Source of the DNA: Phycisphaerales bacterium
GTDB lineage: Bacteria > Planctomycetota > Phycisphaerae > SM23-33
Direction of reading: 5' to 3'
DNA length: 6,091 nt
Assembly: GCA_003171235.1 (NCBI GenBank)
Contig: PMYM01000087.1
Span: 1-6,091, forward strand
Part shown: in pieces, positions 1 through 6,062 of the stretch
How positions within the stretch are numbered: position 1 is the stretch's first letter
How the letters are laid out: every line of letters begins with the position of its first letter
Translations under genes and position numbers: made by a program
Notes under the pieces: generated by a model
Seen by the model: the letters and a program-made list of their open reading frames with translations, nothing else
What the model was told of the DNA's origin: nothing
Database searches by the model: none

Positions 1-75
1 CGTCGGTTGAATTCCTCGGCGTTGCATGCTTGGCATCCTTGCCTGAAGGGAATGAATGAACTTCCGTTGCTTCAT
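1..75 (-). CDS. Possible N-terminal fragment of a leftward gene cut by the window edge
   Basis: An ATG at 75-73 opens a minus-strand frame that stays open for 25 codons to the window edge, reading MKQRKFIHSLQARMPSMQRR and then GIQPT. Later in-frame ATGs lie at 36-34 and 27-25. The last has the best ribosome-binding site, AAGGA eight nt upstream, so a true start may be there. The peptide is basic but too short to assign to any family. It follows the oxidoreductase gene in the same direction after about 135-185 nt, so it could be a third operon member or a separate gene. It may equally be a chance open frame, since 25 codons without a stop is weak evidence. Confidence 0.2.
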   Translation of the reverse strand, partial: MKQRKFIHSLQARMPSMQRRGIQPT

Positions 76-109
76 ATATATCATCCCTGTCAAGCAGGAT
101 TATTCAGAG

Positions 110-130
110 GTCCCAATTTTCAAATGGGAC
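110..130. repeat. Short inverted repeat (hairpin)
   Basis: GTCCCA (110-115) is the exact reverse complement of TGGGAC (125-130). The inner TTT/AAA can extend the stem past one bulged A, leaving a very small loop. No T-run follows on either strand, so it is a poor rho-independent terminator. It lies about 80 nt downstream of the oxidoreductase stop codon and might stabilise the 3' end of that transcript. It could also be an operator or be fortuitous. Confidence 0.35.
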
Positions 131-173
131 ATAACTTACCTCGGTAGCACAGAACCCCTCAAAATCTGTCCTT

Positions 174-200
174 GTTCGCGCACTTCGCGTTGTTCGCGGC
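174..200. repeat. Three tandem 9-nt units with a TTCGCG core
   Basis: TTCGCG occurs at 175-180, 184-189 and 193-198, exactly 9 nt apart. This gives the units GTTCGCGCA, CTTCGCGTT and GTTCGCGGC. The array lies 10 nt past the oxidoreductase stop codon, in its 3' flank. Its function is unknown. The regular spacing is directly visible. Similar CTTCGCG-rich strings are familiar to me from intergenic DNA of other high-GC bacteria, but that is recollection, not a search. Confidence 0.55.
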
Positions 201-210
201 GATTCTTTTT

Positions 211-1158
211 CTAGCGGCCCAGTTCCTGGCACACCTGCCAGGCCAGCAGTGTGGCCGGCAGGGCCTGGGCGATGGAGGGCGAGGGCGTCTGGCCGGTCTC
301 CAGGCACTCGACGAAGTGGCGCAGCTCGGCCTGGGCGCCGTCGGTGATGAAGGCCGGCTGATCTGCGGGGGCGGTCAGGTCAAGTTCCAGCTTGCCCTCG
401 CGCCAAAGGCGGGCCCGCGGGCCCCCGCCGTACATCTGCACGCTGGCGCGGAAGCCCTCGCCGCAGAACTCGTAGTTCTCCTGCGACATCCCCGCGGTGG
501 GCAGCATCTCGAAGTGCCCGGCCGCCCCGCCGGCAAACTCCAGCCGCCCGGCGCACCAGCGCGAGCCCAGCTCGCCGCCGGGAATTCTCCGCACCTCCAG
601 GCCGCTGACGGCCCCGCCCGCAAAGATCAGCGCGTCCAGCACGTGCACCCCGGTGCTGAAGGCAAATTCCGGCTCGCGCCGCCCCTGCCGCAGGATGCTG
701 CCGCGCAGGTAGCGGATCGGCCCGCACCGCCGGGCCAGCTCCAGCGCCGCCGTCATGTGCGGGCTGAAACGCCGGTTGAGCGAGACCATGTGCGGCGCCA
801 CTTGGCGCCCTGCCGCCGCCGCCAGGAATTCCGCCTCCTGGGCCGAGGCGGCGATGGGCTTTTCCGTCACGAAGCTCAGGCCCCGCTGGAGCATTTCCAC
901 GGCCACGGGGGCGTTGAGGGCCACGGGCAAAACGCAGATGGCCGCGTCGGGCCGCACGTCCGCCAGCATCGCCCGCCAGTCCGACCAGGCCCGCGCGAAG
1001 CCAAACCGCCGGGCGAACTCCTCCGCCCGCGCCGCGCTCACGTCGCAGCAGCCGGCCAGCTCGATCCGCCCCGGGCTTTGCCGCGCCATGTCCGCCATGG
1101 CCGGCGCGTGATACCGATCGGAATGGTCGCCGCAGCCGATAAGGACCAGTCGTTTCAT
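211..1158 (-). CDS. Gfo/Idh/MocA-family NAD(P)-dependent oxidoreductase
   Basis: This 315-residue protein is probably a soluble cytoplasmic dehydrogenase acting on a sugar, inositol or related polyol; the substrate cannot be read from sequence. Residues 1-120 form a Rossmann fold opening with MKRLVLIGCGDHS, where the usual GxGxxG/A turn ends in Ser13. CDV at 38-40 supplies the acid after the second strand that normally contacts the cofactor ribose. The family signature EKP is at 99-101. NRRFSP (128-133) begins the C-terminal substrate domain, and GVHVLD (170-175) carries the His172/Asp175 pair typical of the family active site. The length is slightly short of the usual 330-380. There is no signal peptide or membrane segment. 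The ATG at 1158 lies 5 nt after the lysR stop with only a weak AAGG 10 nt upstream, suggesting translational coupling to lysR. The family call is firm. Confidence 0.9.
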   Translation of the reverse strand: MKRLVLIGCGDHSDRYHAPAMADMARQSPGRIELAGCCDVSAARAEEFARRFGFARAWSDWRAMLADVRPDAAICVLPVALNAPVAVEMLQRGLSFVTEKPIAASAQEAEFLAAAAGRQVAPHMVSLNRRFSPHMTAALELARRCGPIRYLRGSILRQGRREPEFAFSTGVHVLDALIFAGGAVSGLEVRRIPGGELGSRWCAGRLEFAGGAAGHFEMLPTAGMSQENYEFCGEGFRASVQMYGGGPRARLWREGKLELDLTAPADQPAFITDGAQAELRHFVECLETGQTPSPSIAQALPATLLAWQVCQELGR

Positions 1159-1163
1159 CAGGG

Positions 1164-2057
1164 CTATGCCTTTTCTTTCTTTTCCTTGAGGATGTTGAGG
1201 AACATGCGTTCGGCCGGGCTGGGGGTCTTGCCCCGATGCCGCAGCACGCCCAGCGGCCTGACCCAGCGGGCGGGGTTGCGGAAGCGGGCGTAGGCCAGGC
1301 TGCCCATCGCCACCTCGCGCTCCACCAGCGTCAACGGCAGGATGCTGACGCCGGCCCCGATCTCCACCGCCCGCTTGAGCGTCTCGTTGTTGTCGAACTC
1401 CATGACCACGTTGACCTGCACGCGCTCGGCCTTGAGCAGGCGGTCGATGTGCCGGCGGGTGGGGATGTCGGCCTCGAAGGCCACGAAATTCTCGCCCGCC
1501 AGGGCGGCGGCGTCGATGACCTGCTGTTTGGCCAGCGGGTGCTCGGCGCGGAAAACCGCCACCAACTGCTCCGTGGCGAAGGGGATGATCTCGATGGACC
1601 GCTGCCGCTCGGGATAGGCCACCACCCCCAGGGACAACTCGCCGCTGGCCACGGCGGCGTATATCTGGTGGGCACGCATGTACTCCACCCGCAGGTTCAC
1701 CTCCGGCTGGGTCTGGATGAACTTCTTGACCAGGCCGTCCAGGCTGTACATGCCCACCGAATAGATGGTGCCCACCCGCAGCACGCCGCGGATGGCCTCA
1801 GCCACCGATCTCACCTCCCCCACCAGCGCCTCGAAGCGGCGCAGGATTTCGCGGGCGCCCTGGTACAAGGTCTTGCCCGCGTCGGTGGGGGCCACCAGCC
1901 CGCCGCCGCGGTGGATGAGCTGGGTGTGCAGGTCGCGCTCCAGCTTGGCCAGTTGCTGCGACACGGCCGACTGGGAAACGAAGTTGATCTCGGCCGCCTT
2001 GGAGAAACTGCCCGAGTCCACCAGGTCGCAGAAGGTTTTGAGCACGTCCAGGTTCAT
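1164..2057 (-). CDS. LysR-family transcriptional regulator
   Basis: This 297-residue protein has the standard LysR length and layout. Residues 1-60 are the winged helix-turn-helix: MNLDVLKTFCDLVDSGSFSK starts it, the AA pair at 21-22 sits in the first HTH helix, and the recognition helix runs about 28-41 (SQSAVSQQLAKLER). TDAG at 58-61 matches the conserved end of the wing. A linker helix follows to about 90. The periplasmic-binding-protein-like effector domain begins near GVLRVGTIYS (91-100) and runs to about 290, with GAGVSILP (244-251) typical of its second lobe. The effector is unknown. The start is supported by GAGG six nt upstream of the ATG (complement of 2064-2067). It is first in an apparent operon with the oxidoreductase, so it may control its own operon; LysR regulators more often act on a divergent neighbour, which is absent here. 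The tail LKEKKEKA is lysine-rich and without known meaning. Confidence 0.93.
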   Translation of the reverse strand: MNLDVLKTFCDLVDSGSFSKAAEINFVSQSAVSQQLAKLERDLHTQLIHRGGGLVAPTDAGKTLYQGAREILRRFEALVGEVRSVAEAIRGVLRVGTIYSVGMYSLDGLVKKFIQTQPEVNLRVEYMRAHQIYAAVASGELSLGVVAYPERQRSIEIIPFATEQLVAVFRAEHPLAKQQVIDAAALAGENFVAFEADIPTRRHIDRLLKAERVQVNVVMEFDNNETLKRAVEIGAGVSILPLTLVEREVAMGSLAYARFRNPARWVRPLGVLRHRGKTPSPAERMFLNILKEKKEKA

Positions 2058-2101
2058 GGCCGACCTCGCTAAATGAACGTTTCTAATAAGACGCCACGCT
2101 A

Positions 2102-2129
2102 ATTGTAACGGCTCTTATGCGAGGGGAAA
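2102..2129 (-). promoter_or_regulatory. Candidate promoter for lysR
   Basis: Reading leftward, TACAAT (complement of 2102-2107) matches the sigma70 -10 consensus at five of six positions. A poor -35 candidate, TTTCCC (complement of 2124-2129), lies 16 nt upstream. The implied transcript start is near 2095, about 38 nt before the lysR ATG. The segment 2075-2083 (GAACGTTTC) is a small inverted repeat, GAA/TTC around the centre, overlapped by a T-N11-A pattern of the kind LysR proteins bind. It would lie just downstream of the start site, a place suited to autorepression. The match is weak and the assignment tentative. Confidence 0.25.
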
Positions 2130-2133
2130 GGGG

Positions 2134-2151
2134 AAAAACCCGTTCGGCGGG
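2134..2151 (-). terminator. Possible rho-independent terminator for leftward transcription
   Basis: Read on the minus strand, CCCG (complement of 2148-2151) and CGGG (complement of 2139-2142) form an all-GC stem of 4 bp around a 5-nt loop, extendable by one G-U pair. It is followed directly by five T (complement of 2134-2138). It lies about 300 nt past the restriction-modification stop codon and just before the lysR promoter region, where it would insulate lysR. The stem is short, so efficiency would be modest. Confidence 0.35.
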
Positions 2152-2168
2152 CAGCGGCGGCGGGTAGG

Positions 2169-2189
2169 GCGTGCAACTTCGTTGCACGC
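2169..2189. repeat. 9-bp perfect hairpin
   Basis: GCGTGCAAC (2169-2177) is the exact reverse complement of GTTGCACGC (2181-2189), with a 3-nt TTC loop. No T-run follows on either strand, so it is not an evident intrinsic terminator. It is the left-most and most perfect palindrome of the cluster. Confidence 0.6.
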
Positions 2190-2223
2190 GGCCCGGTGGC
2201 GTAGCGACATGGCGGCCTTATAC

Positions 2224-2243
2224 CCCACGGCGTAACCCGTGGG
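2224..2243. repeat. 7-bp hairpin with GTAA in the loop
   Basis: CCCACGG (2224-2230) pairs perfectly with CCGTGGG (2237-2243) around the loop CGTAAC. The neighbouring hairpin at 2258-2277 has the same GTAA at its tip, so the two look like related units separated by 14 nt (TTCTTAGTTTGTAG). Confidence 0.55.
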
Positions 2244-2257
2244 TTCTTAGTTTGTAG

Positions 2258-2277
2258 CCCCCGACGTAAGTCGGTGG
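2258..2277. repeat. Hairpin closed by a GTAA (GNRA-type) tetraloop
   Basis: CCGAC (2261-2265) pairs with GTCGG (2270-2274) around GTAA. After one C/T mismatch the stem continues with CC (2258-2259) and GG (2276-2277). As RNA read from the plus strand the loop would be GUAA, a stable GNRA tetraloop. Read from the minus strand it would be UUAC. Confidence 0.5.
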
Positions 2278-2332
2278 TTCCTGTTCCTTGCCTATCCCCC
2301 CACCCGGAGCCAGAGGTTCTTTCGCGCGGTGG

Positions 2333-2388
2333 CATGGCGGCCGGCGTTCCTGACCTACGAAACCTTGGCGTAGTGGGTTGCCGCCATG
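2333..2388. repeat. Long nested stem-loop
   Basis: CATGGCGGC (2333-2341) is the exact reverse complement of GCCGCCATG (2380-2388). The 38-nt interior holds a second stem, CTACG (2355-2359) with CGTAG (2369-2373). The outer arm repeats the core found at 2208-2216, so alternative pairing with that copy is possible. Confidence 0.5.
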
Positions 2389-2409
2389 TCCCTTACCGGA
2401 TTGCGCGAG

Positions 2410-2433
2410 CGGCTACCCGGCTACTCGGCTGCG
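2410..2433. repeat. Three imperfect 8-nt tandem units
   Basis: CGGCTACC (2410-2417), CGGCTACT (2418-2425) and CGGCTGCG (2426-2433) follow each other without gaps. They lie 18 nt past the restriction-modification stop codon. No function is suggested; the repeat is short enough to be slippage. Confidence 0.4.
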
Positions 2434-2450
2434 CCCGATGGGCCCCGCCG

Positions 2451-5400
2451 TCAACTTGCCCGCAGCTTATCGTAAGCCTCAACAATCCGCCGGCCGGCCC
2501 CTGACAGCACCTTGTCCGCATCCGGCTGGAACAGGTCGGGCATGTCCTTTGCCCGTGTTCCCTGGAACGCCGTAAGCATGTAGATCATGTCTTCGCGGTC
2601 CACGCCGTACAGGATGAAGTAGGCCGCGTCCAACTCGGCCAGCAGCGACTCCCGCTCGTCGGGCTTCCATTTATGGACGGGCGGGTTCATGCTGCACGCT
2701 TGGGCCAGCGGCTTCATGTCGTTGGCGGTGCAGGACAGCTTGAGCACGCGCGACGAAATCCAATCCGCCAGCGTCCGCTTGCGGTTCCAGGGGCAAGGGT
2801 CGTCGTAGGCGTCCGGCGGGAGCGTCGGCAGTTGCTCTACGATGAAGAAATTCAACGTTACCCCGCCGATCTTTTGCCGTGCGATGAAGTCATAGGCCAT
2901 GCAGTTCAGGTTCGCCAGCAGGCAGCACTCGCGAGATGCCTTCTGTTCGGTCACAGCAAGAACAAAGTGGTTCGTTACCGCGCTCCAGGGGATGGCGGCA
3001 GCGATCATGGTTCGCTGATTGGTTGCGCTGGTGATGTCCTTAAAGCCAAGGAAATAGGGGCGCGGCTTGCCGATAGCCGCCGTGACTGCTTCCTCATCAA
3101 CCCACCAGCGCGGCATGGCTACGTGTTCGGGGTTCTGCCGCTCGACAAGCGTAGGCTCGACGGTCTGCCCCTGACGGACCCAGTTGGCCTTGACCACTTC
3201 CACGCTTGCCGCCCGGTGATCGTAGGCCTGAACCATCTTCGCTTCGTACAGCGGCAGGTAGGTCTTCTTGCCCCGAACCCAGCGGTTGCCTTCCTGCCGG
3301 CAACGCTCTTTCAGAAGCGCATCGGCATCCCTGAATAGTTCTGCATCGTTGGTTTGGTGAAACATTGTCACAAACCGCACGCCCCAAGGGTTGCCGCCCT
3401 CTTTGCGGTTGCGGTCGATCAGGACGGGCACGCGGCCATAAACCGCCCTGGTGATATCCGCATCGGCCCGCCGGCGGAAGATGGGGCAGGTCTTGGTGTT
3501 TGGGTTCATCAGCTTCATGTCGGCTGACGACAGGGCGATATGCCGTTGGGGTTCATTGAGATCCTTCAACGCGTGGGCGAAGAAAACGAAGTCGGCCGTC
3601 ACGGATTTGGCCTTCGGGCCGGTGAAGTTAAGGATGCTGAATTTCATGCGCCCGTCCACGTCGGGGAATATCAACTCGCGGTTCTCAAAGTCGTACAGTC
3701 TTCGCAGCATCCCGCCGGCGGTGAGCTTGCTGAAGAATTTCGCGGTCGTCATGTCGGTAGCTATGCCGCTGGGCACAAGCAAACCGACGCGCCCCGTGAG
3801 TGAGACGATACGCATTGCCAGTTCCGCGAATAGGACGTAGGTGTTGATGTCGCCCTTGCCGGTCAGCGGGTACCGTTTCGATTCGCGAGCGTAGGTCAAC
3901 ATGCGGTCGGCGCTGGCCAACGCTTCGCGGTACGCGGCGAAAAGCTCCGGATTGTCGGTTTCCAGCGACGTGATTTGTCTCCGCCGGTCGGCCGCGCTCA
4001 CGGCGCCGGCGATCTTGGGGGCGGACAAGGCGAAGAATTCACGTTCTTGTAGTTTCAACCGTTCCCAAGGCGGGTTGCCGATGACGCAATCGAAGCCTGG
4101 ATTGTCGCCGGCAAAAACCTGCGGGAAGGTCTTAACCCAGTCCATCGCCTGGGGGTGAACAGCCGGGTCGTCGGTAAGGCTGTTTCCGCAGACTATGTTG
4201 TTTGAGAGCTTGGCCAAGGTCTTGCCGATCCGCGCGGTCCTAAGCCAGAGCGATAGCTGGGCGATTTCGACCGCTTCGGGTTGAAGGTCCACGCCGTAGA
4301 GGTTGCGCTGGAGAATCTCCTCGGGCACGTCGTCCAGCATCGCGGCAGCCTTCTTCTCGCCCAGGTGCTCAAGCTCGGTTATCGCCAGCGTGTAGTAGTG
4401 AAAGAGAGTGTCGTATGCCTGAATGAGGAATGCCCCGCTGCCGCAGGCAGGATCGCAGATTTTCAGCTTCCGAATCGCTTCCAGACAAGAGCGCCAGTAT
4501 TCCTGAACAGCCTTGGTTTCCGAAGCCAGATCCTGTGCGGTCAGTCCGAGTTTGCGCTGTATTCCCTTGAATAACTCCCTGACGAGTTCGTCAACTGTGC
4601 AGTCCACAATTGCCGAGGTGAATTCGAGGGGCGTGTAGTAAATGCCGAAGAGTTTCCGCTGCGGGCTCTTGGGCATCATCGGGGCTTCGCTCGTGGCTTG
4701 ATCCTTGGCGAAGAGCGCCCCTTGGCGCAGGCGCTCCAGTTCGGTAACGGACTTCTCGAAAAGGCGGCCCAGCACGTCAACGTCAACGGTATGCTTGTAG
4801 TCGAAGCCCGCCAGGCCCTCGAAGAACTTCGTCCAGGGAATGTCGTCCAGGTCCAGACTGTCGATGGGGTAGTCCGGCTCTTCGGCGAAGAGCCCGCCGT
4901 TGTAGCCGTTCTCGACTCCGATGGTCGTGCCGCCCCGGTTCATCTCCACGAAAAGTCCCAGGAAGTTCCGCCAGATCGGGTTCCGAAGCCGAGTGAATGC
5001 AGCGGTTTGGCTGCAGGCAAGCTTGATCACGTCGGCATTGACAAGGCCGCGATCCTCACAGAACGCAATGAAAAGCACTCGGTCTATAAGTTTCTGAGAG
5101 ATGCGTATGGCGGCCGAGAGGGGCAGGCCTTTCTGGCGGTGCAAGTGCTCTATAAGAGCAAGGCGGTGCTGGCTGTAGAACTTGTAAAGCTCGTCGCCGA
5201 CTTCTCGCTGCTGCCTAGTTGACTGCTCCAGCAGCGCGAGGGCGCGAGGCGGTCTTTGCAGCATCGCCTTGAGCAGGCCGTAGGTTTCAAAGACGGCATA
5301 GAACCGGTCAAACTCCTGTCGGTCCTGGGCCAGTTCCTTCAGGCGGAATTGCTCATAAGCTTGTGATCCCTTCGTGCGGTGATACAGGCGGATCGTGGTG

Positions 5401-5924
5401 AAGTTGCTTACTATGCCCCAGACGCACGATGGCGGCATGGCATTGAGGTAATCCCAAAGCTGTTGAACCGCCGTCCGGCCGTTTGACCGGTCCCTGTCCA
5501 GGTGGGTTTGGGCGTCCTTGAGTTCGATGACAACCCGGACGCTGTCGGGGTGAGCCGGGGGGAAGACGCCCAACGCGCCGTCGCAAGGCCCGACTCCTGG
5601 GACGGAGAATTGCCGCTCGCGTTCATAGTCTGCTGGGGCCTCGGTCACTCCCCGATAACCAAGCGCCTGCCCAAAGACTTCGGACAGGAACCTGTCGTCG
5701 ATAGATGTCTCTTTGCGATTAAGCTTGCCCTCCTTGGCAAGTTGCCACCATTTTCGGATGATTTCATAAGCGGCGTCACGTTCAGCGGTTCGGAGCCGGT
5801 AATCCCTGGACGCTTCTTCCATGATGATCGGCAGGAACAAGTGCCGCCGCCGGCGGTCCTCGATCTGCGCGAGCAGGTCCTCGTGGGGGTCGCGATACAG
5901 GCCGTTTGAATGATTACTCGCCAT
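2451..5924 (-). CDS. Type IIG-like fused restriction endonuclease / N6-adenine DNA methyltransferase (Eco57I-type)
   Basis: This 1157-residue protein probably methylates adenine in a DNA target using S-adenosylmethionine and cuts unmodified DNA such as phage. Around 72-180 is a PD-(D/E)XK nuclease of the HsdR/RecB kind: E72, D115, E134-L-K136 and Q155-L-W-D-Y159 (the QxxxY motif). A helical spacer follows (about 220-420). The gamma-class methyltransferase shows motif X GIYYTP (427-432), motif I DPACGSGAFL (491-500), YGVDLQPEA (543-551), NPPW (617-620) and GRVGLLVPSG (711-720). Residues about 760-1035 are the likely target-recognition region, with TSATNQRT at 965-972 and RQKIGGVTL at 1016-1024. 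No helicase motifs are seen. The start at 5924 is preferred because AGGG stands six nt upstream and a good promoter lies at 5974-6002. The frame is open back to an ATG at 6020, but that start would place the promoter inside the gene. GC is lower than in the genes to its left, suggesting transfer. BREX PglX and DISARM methylases share the methyltransferase core, but PglX lacks this nuclease and no partner genes are visible. Confidence 0.88.
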   Translation of the reverse strand: MASNHSNGLYRDPHEDLLAQIEDRRRRHLFLPIIMEEASRDYRLRTAERDAAYEIIRKWWQLAKEGKLNRKETSIDDRFLSEVFGQALGYRGVTEAPADYERERQFSVPGVGPCDGALGVFPPAHPDSVRVVIELKDAQTHLDRDRSNGRTAVQQLWDYLNAMPPSCVWGIVSNFTTIRLYHRTKGSQAYEQFRLKELAQDRQEFDRFYAVFETYGLLKAMLQRPPRALALLEQSTRQQREVGDELYKFYSQHRLALIEHLHRQKGLPLSAAIRISQKLIDRVLFIAFCEDRGLVNADVIKLACSQTAAFTRLRNPIWRNFLGLFVEMNRGGTTIGVENGYNGGLFAEEPDYPIDSLDLDDIPWTKFFEGLAGFDYKHTVDVDVLGRLFEKSVTELERLRQGALFAKDQATSEAPMMPKSPQRKLFGIYYTPLEFTSAIVDCTVDELVRELFKGIQRKLGLTAQDLASETKAVQEYWRSCLEAIRKLKICDPACGSGAFLIQAYDTLFHYYTLAITELEHLGEKKAAAMLDDVPEEILQRNLYGVDLQPEAVEIAQLSLWLRTARIGKTLAKLSNNIVCGNSLTDDPAVHPQAMDWVKTFPQVFAGDNPGFDCVIGNPPWERLKLQEREFFALSAPKIAGAVSAADRRRQITSLETDNPELFAAYREALASADRMLTYARESKRYPLTGKGDINTYVLFAELAMRIVSLTGRVGLLVPSGIATDMTTAKFFSKLTAGGMLRRLYDFENRELIFPDVDGRMKFSILNFTGPKAKSVTADFVFFAHALKDLNEPQRHIALSSADMKLMNPNTKTCPIFRRRADADITRAVYGRVPVLIDRNRKEGGNPWGVRFVTMFHQTNDAELFRDADALLKERCRQEGNRWVRGKKTYLPLYEAKMVQAYDHRAASVEVVKANWVRQGQTVEPTLVERQNPEHVAMPRWWVDEEAVTAAIGKPRPYFLGFKDITSATNQRTMIAAAIPWSAVTNHFVLAVTEQKASRECCLLANLNCMAYDFIARQKIGGVTLNFFIVEQLPTLPPDAYDDPCPWNRKRTLADWISSRVLKLSCTANDMKPLAQACSMNPPVHKWKPDERESLLAELDAAYFILYGVDREDMIYMLTAFQGTRAKDMPDLFQPDADKVLSGAGRRIVEAYDKLRAS

Positions 5925-5973
5925 TGGTCGCCCTGAAGGAGCGCTCGGATAACACAAGATTACCCTTGGGCTG

Positions 5974-6002
5974 AGACTATCACGAGGCGGTGCCTTTGGC
6001 AA
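5974..6002 (-). promoter_or_regulatory. Candidate sigma70 promoter for the restriction-modification gene
   Basis: Read leftward, TTGCCA (complement of 5997-6002) matches the -35 consensus at five of six positions. After a 17-nt spacer comes TAGTCT (complement of 5974-5979), a poor -10 helped by an upstream TG in the extended -10 position. Transcription would begin near 5967, giving a leader of about 43 nt before the ATG at 5924. This spacing is one reason for preferring that start. Confidence 0.4.
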
Positions 6003-6062
6003 GCGAACATGGCAGGTCAACCCGTAGCCTGAAATTTTCTTTCCAACCAGGCAAGATTTTAC

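Larger units (their letters stand above)
2166..2390. repeat. Cluster of palindromic elements in the lysR / restriction-modification gap
   Basis: This non-coding stretch contains four hairpins in about 225 nt, listed separately: 2169-2189, 2224-2243, 2258-2277 and 2333-2388. Part of it is bracketed by an 11-nt inverted repeat, GACATGGCGGC at 2206-2216 and GCCGCCATGTC at 2380-2390. A further direct copy of the core, CATGGCGGCC, lies at 2208-2217 and 2333-2342. Open frames here are short and have no recognisable protein features. The organisation resembles REP/MITE-like composite repeats that occur in many copies in some bacterial genomes. Copy number cannot be judged from one window. Confidence 0.55.

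Noticed and set aside
73..93. TTGACA (complement of 88-93) followed by an AT-rich TATATA stretch, as a leftward promoter
   Set aside because: TATATA comes only 7 nt after TTGACA, and at 16-18 nt spacing there is no -10-like hexamer.
172..1293. Long plus-strand open frame (373 codons) opposite the oxidoreductase and the end of lysR
   Set aside because: The translation has no recognisable domain and is rich in Arg, Gly, Ala and Pro, as expected for the antisense of high-GC genes; the opposite strand encodes clear family motifs.
1236..2072. Plus-strand open frame (278 codons) opposite lysR
   Set aside because: It is a composition shadow with abundant His, Gly, Leu and Val and no family signature, lying wholly over a convincing LysR gene.
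2166..2390. CRISPR array
   Set aside because: The repeats are dissimilar palindromes with irregular spacing, not a constant repeat with even spacers, and no cas gene is present.
2433..2443. GCCC-GAT-GGGC hairpin just past the restriction-modification stop codon as a terminator
   Set aside because: The stem is only 4 bp and no T-run follows on either strand.
2099..2504. Short open frames in the intergenic region as small genes
   Set aside because: They cross the hairpin cluster, lack convincing ribosome-binding sites and show no protein-like features.
2451..5924. BREX (PglX) or DISARM methylase
   Set aside because: The protein has its own N-terminal nuclease motifs, and no partner genes (PglZ, BrxC, DrmA/B, helicase) are visible. 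Genes outside the window could still change the context.
5925..6020. Restriction-modification gene starting 32 codons earlier at 6020
   Set aside because: The extra residues do not look like a domain, the best promoter lies inside that stretch, and the ATG at 5924 has AGGG at ideal spacing.
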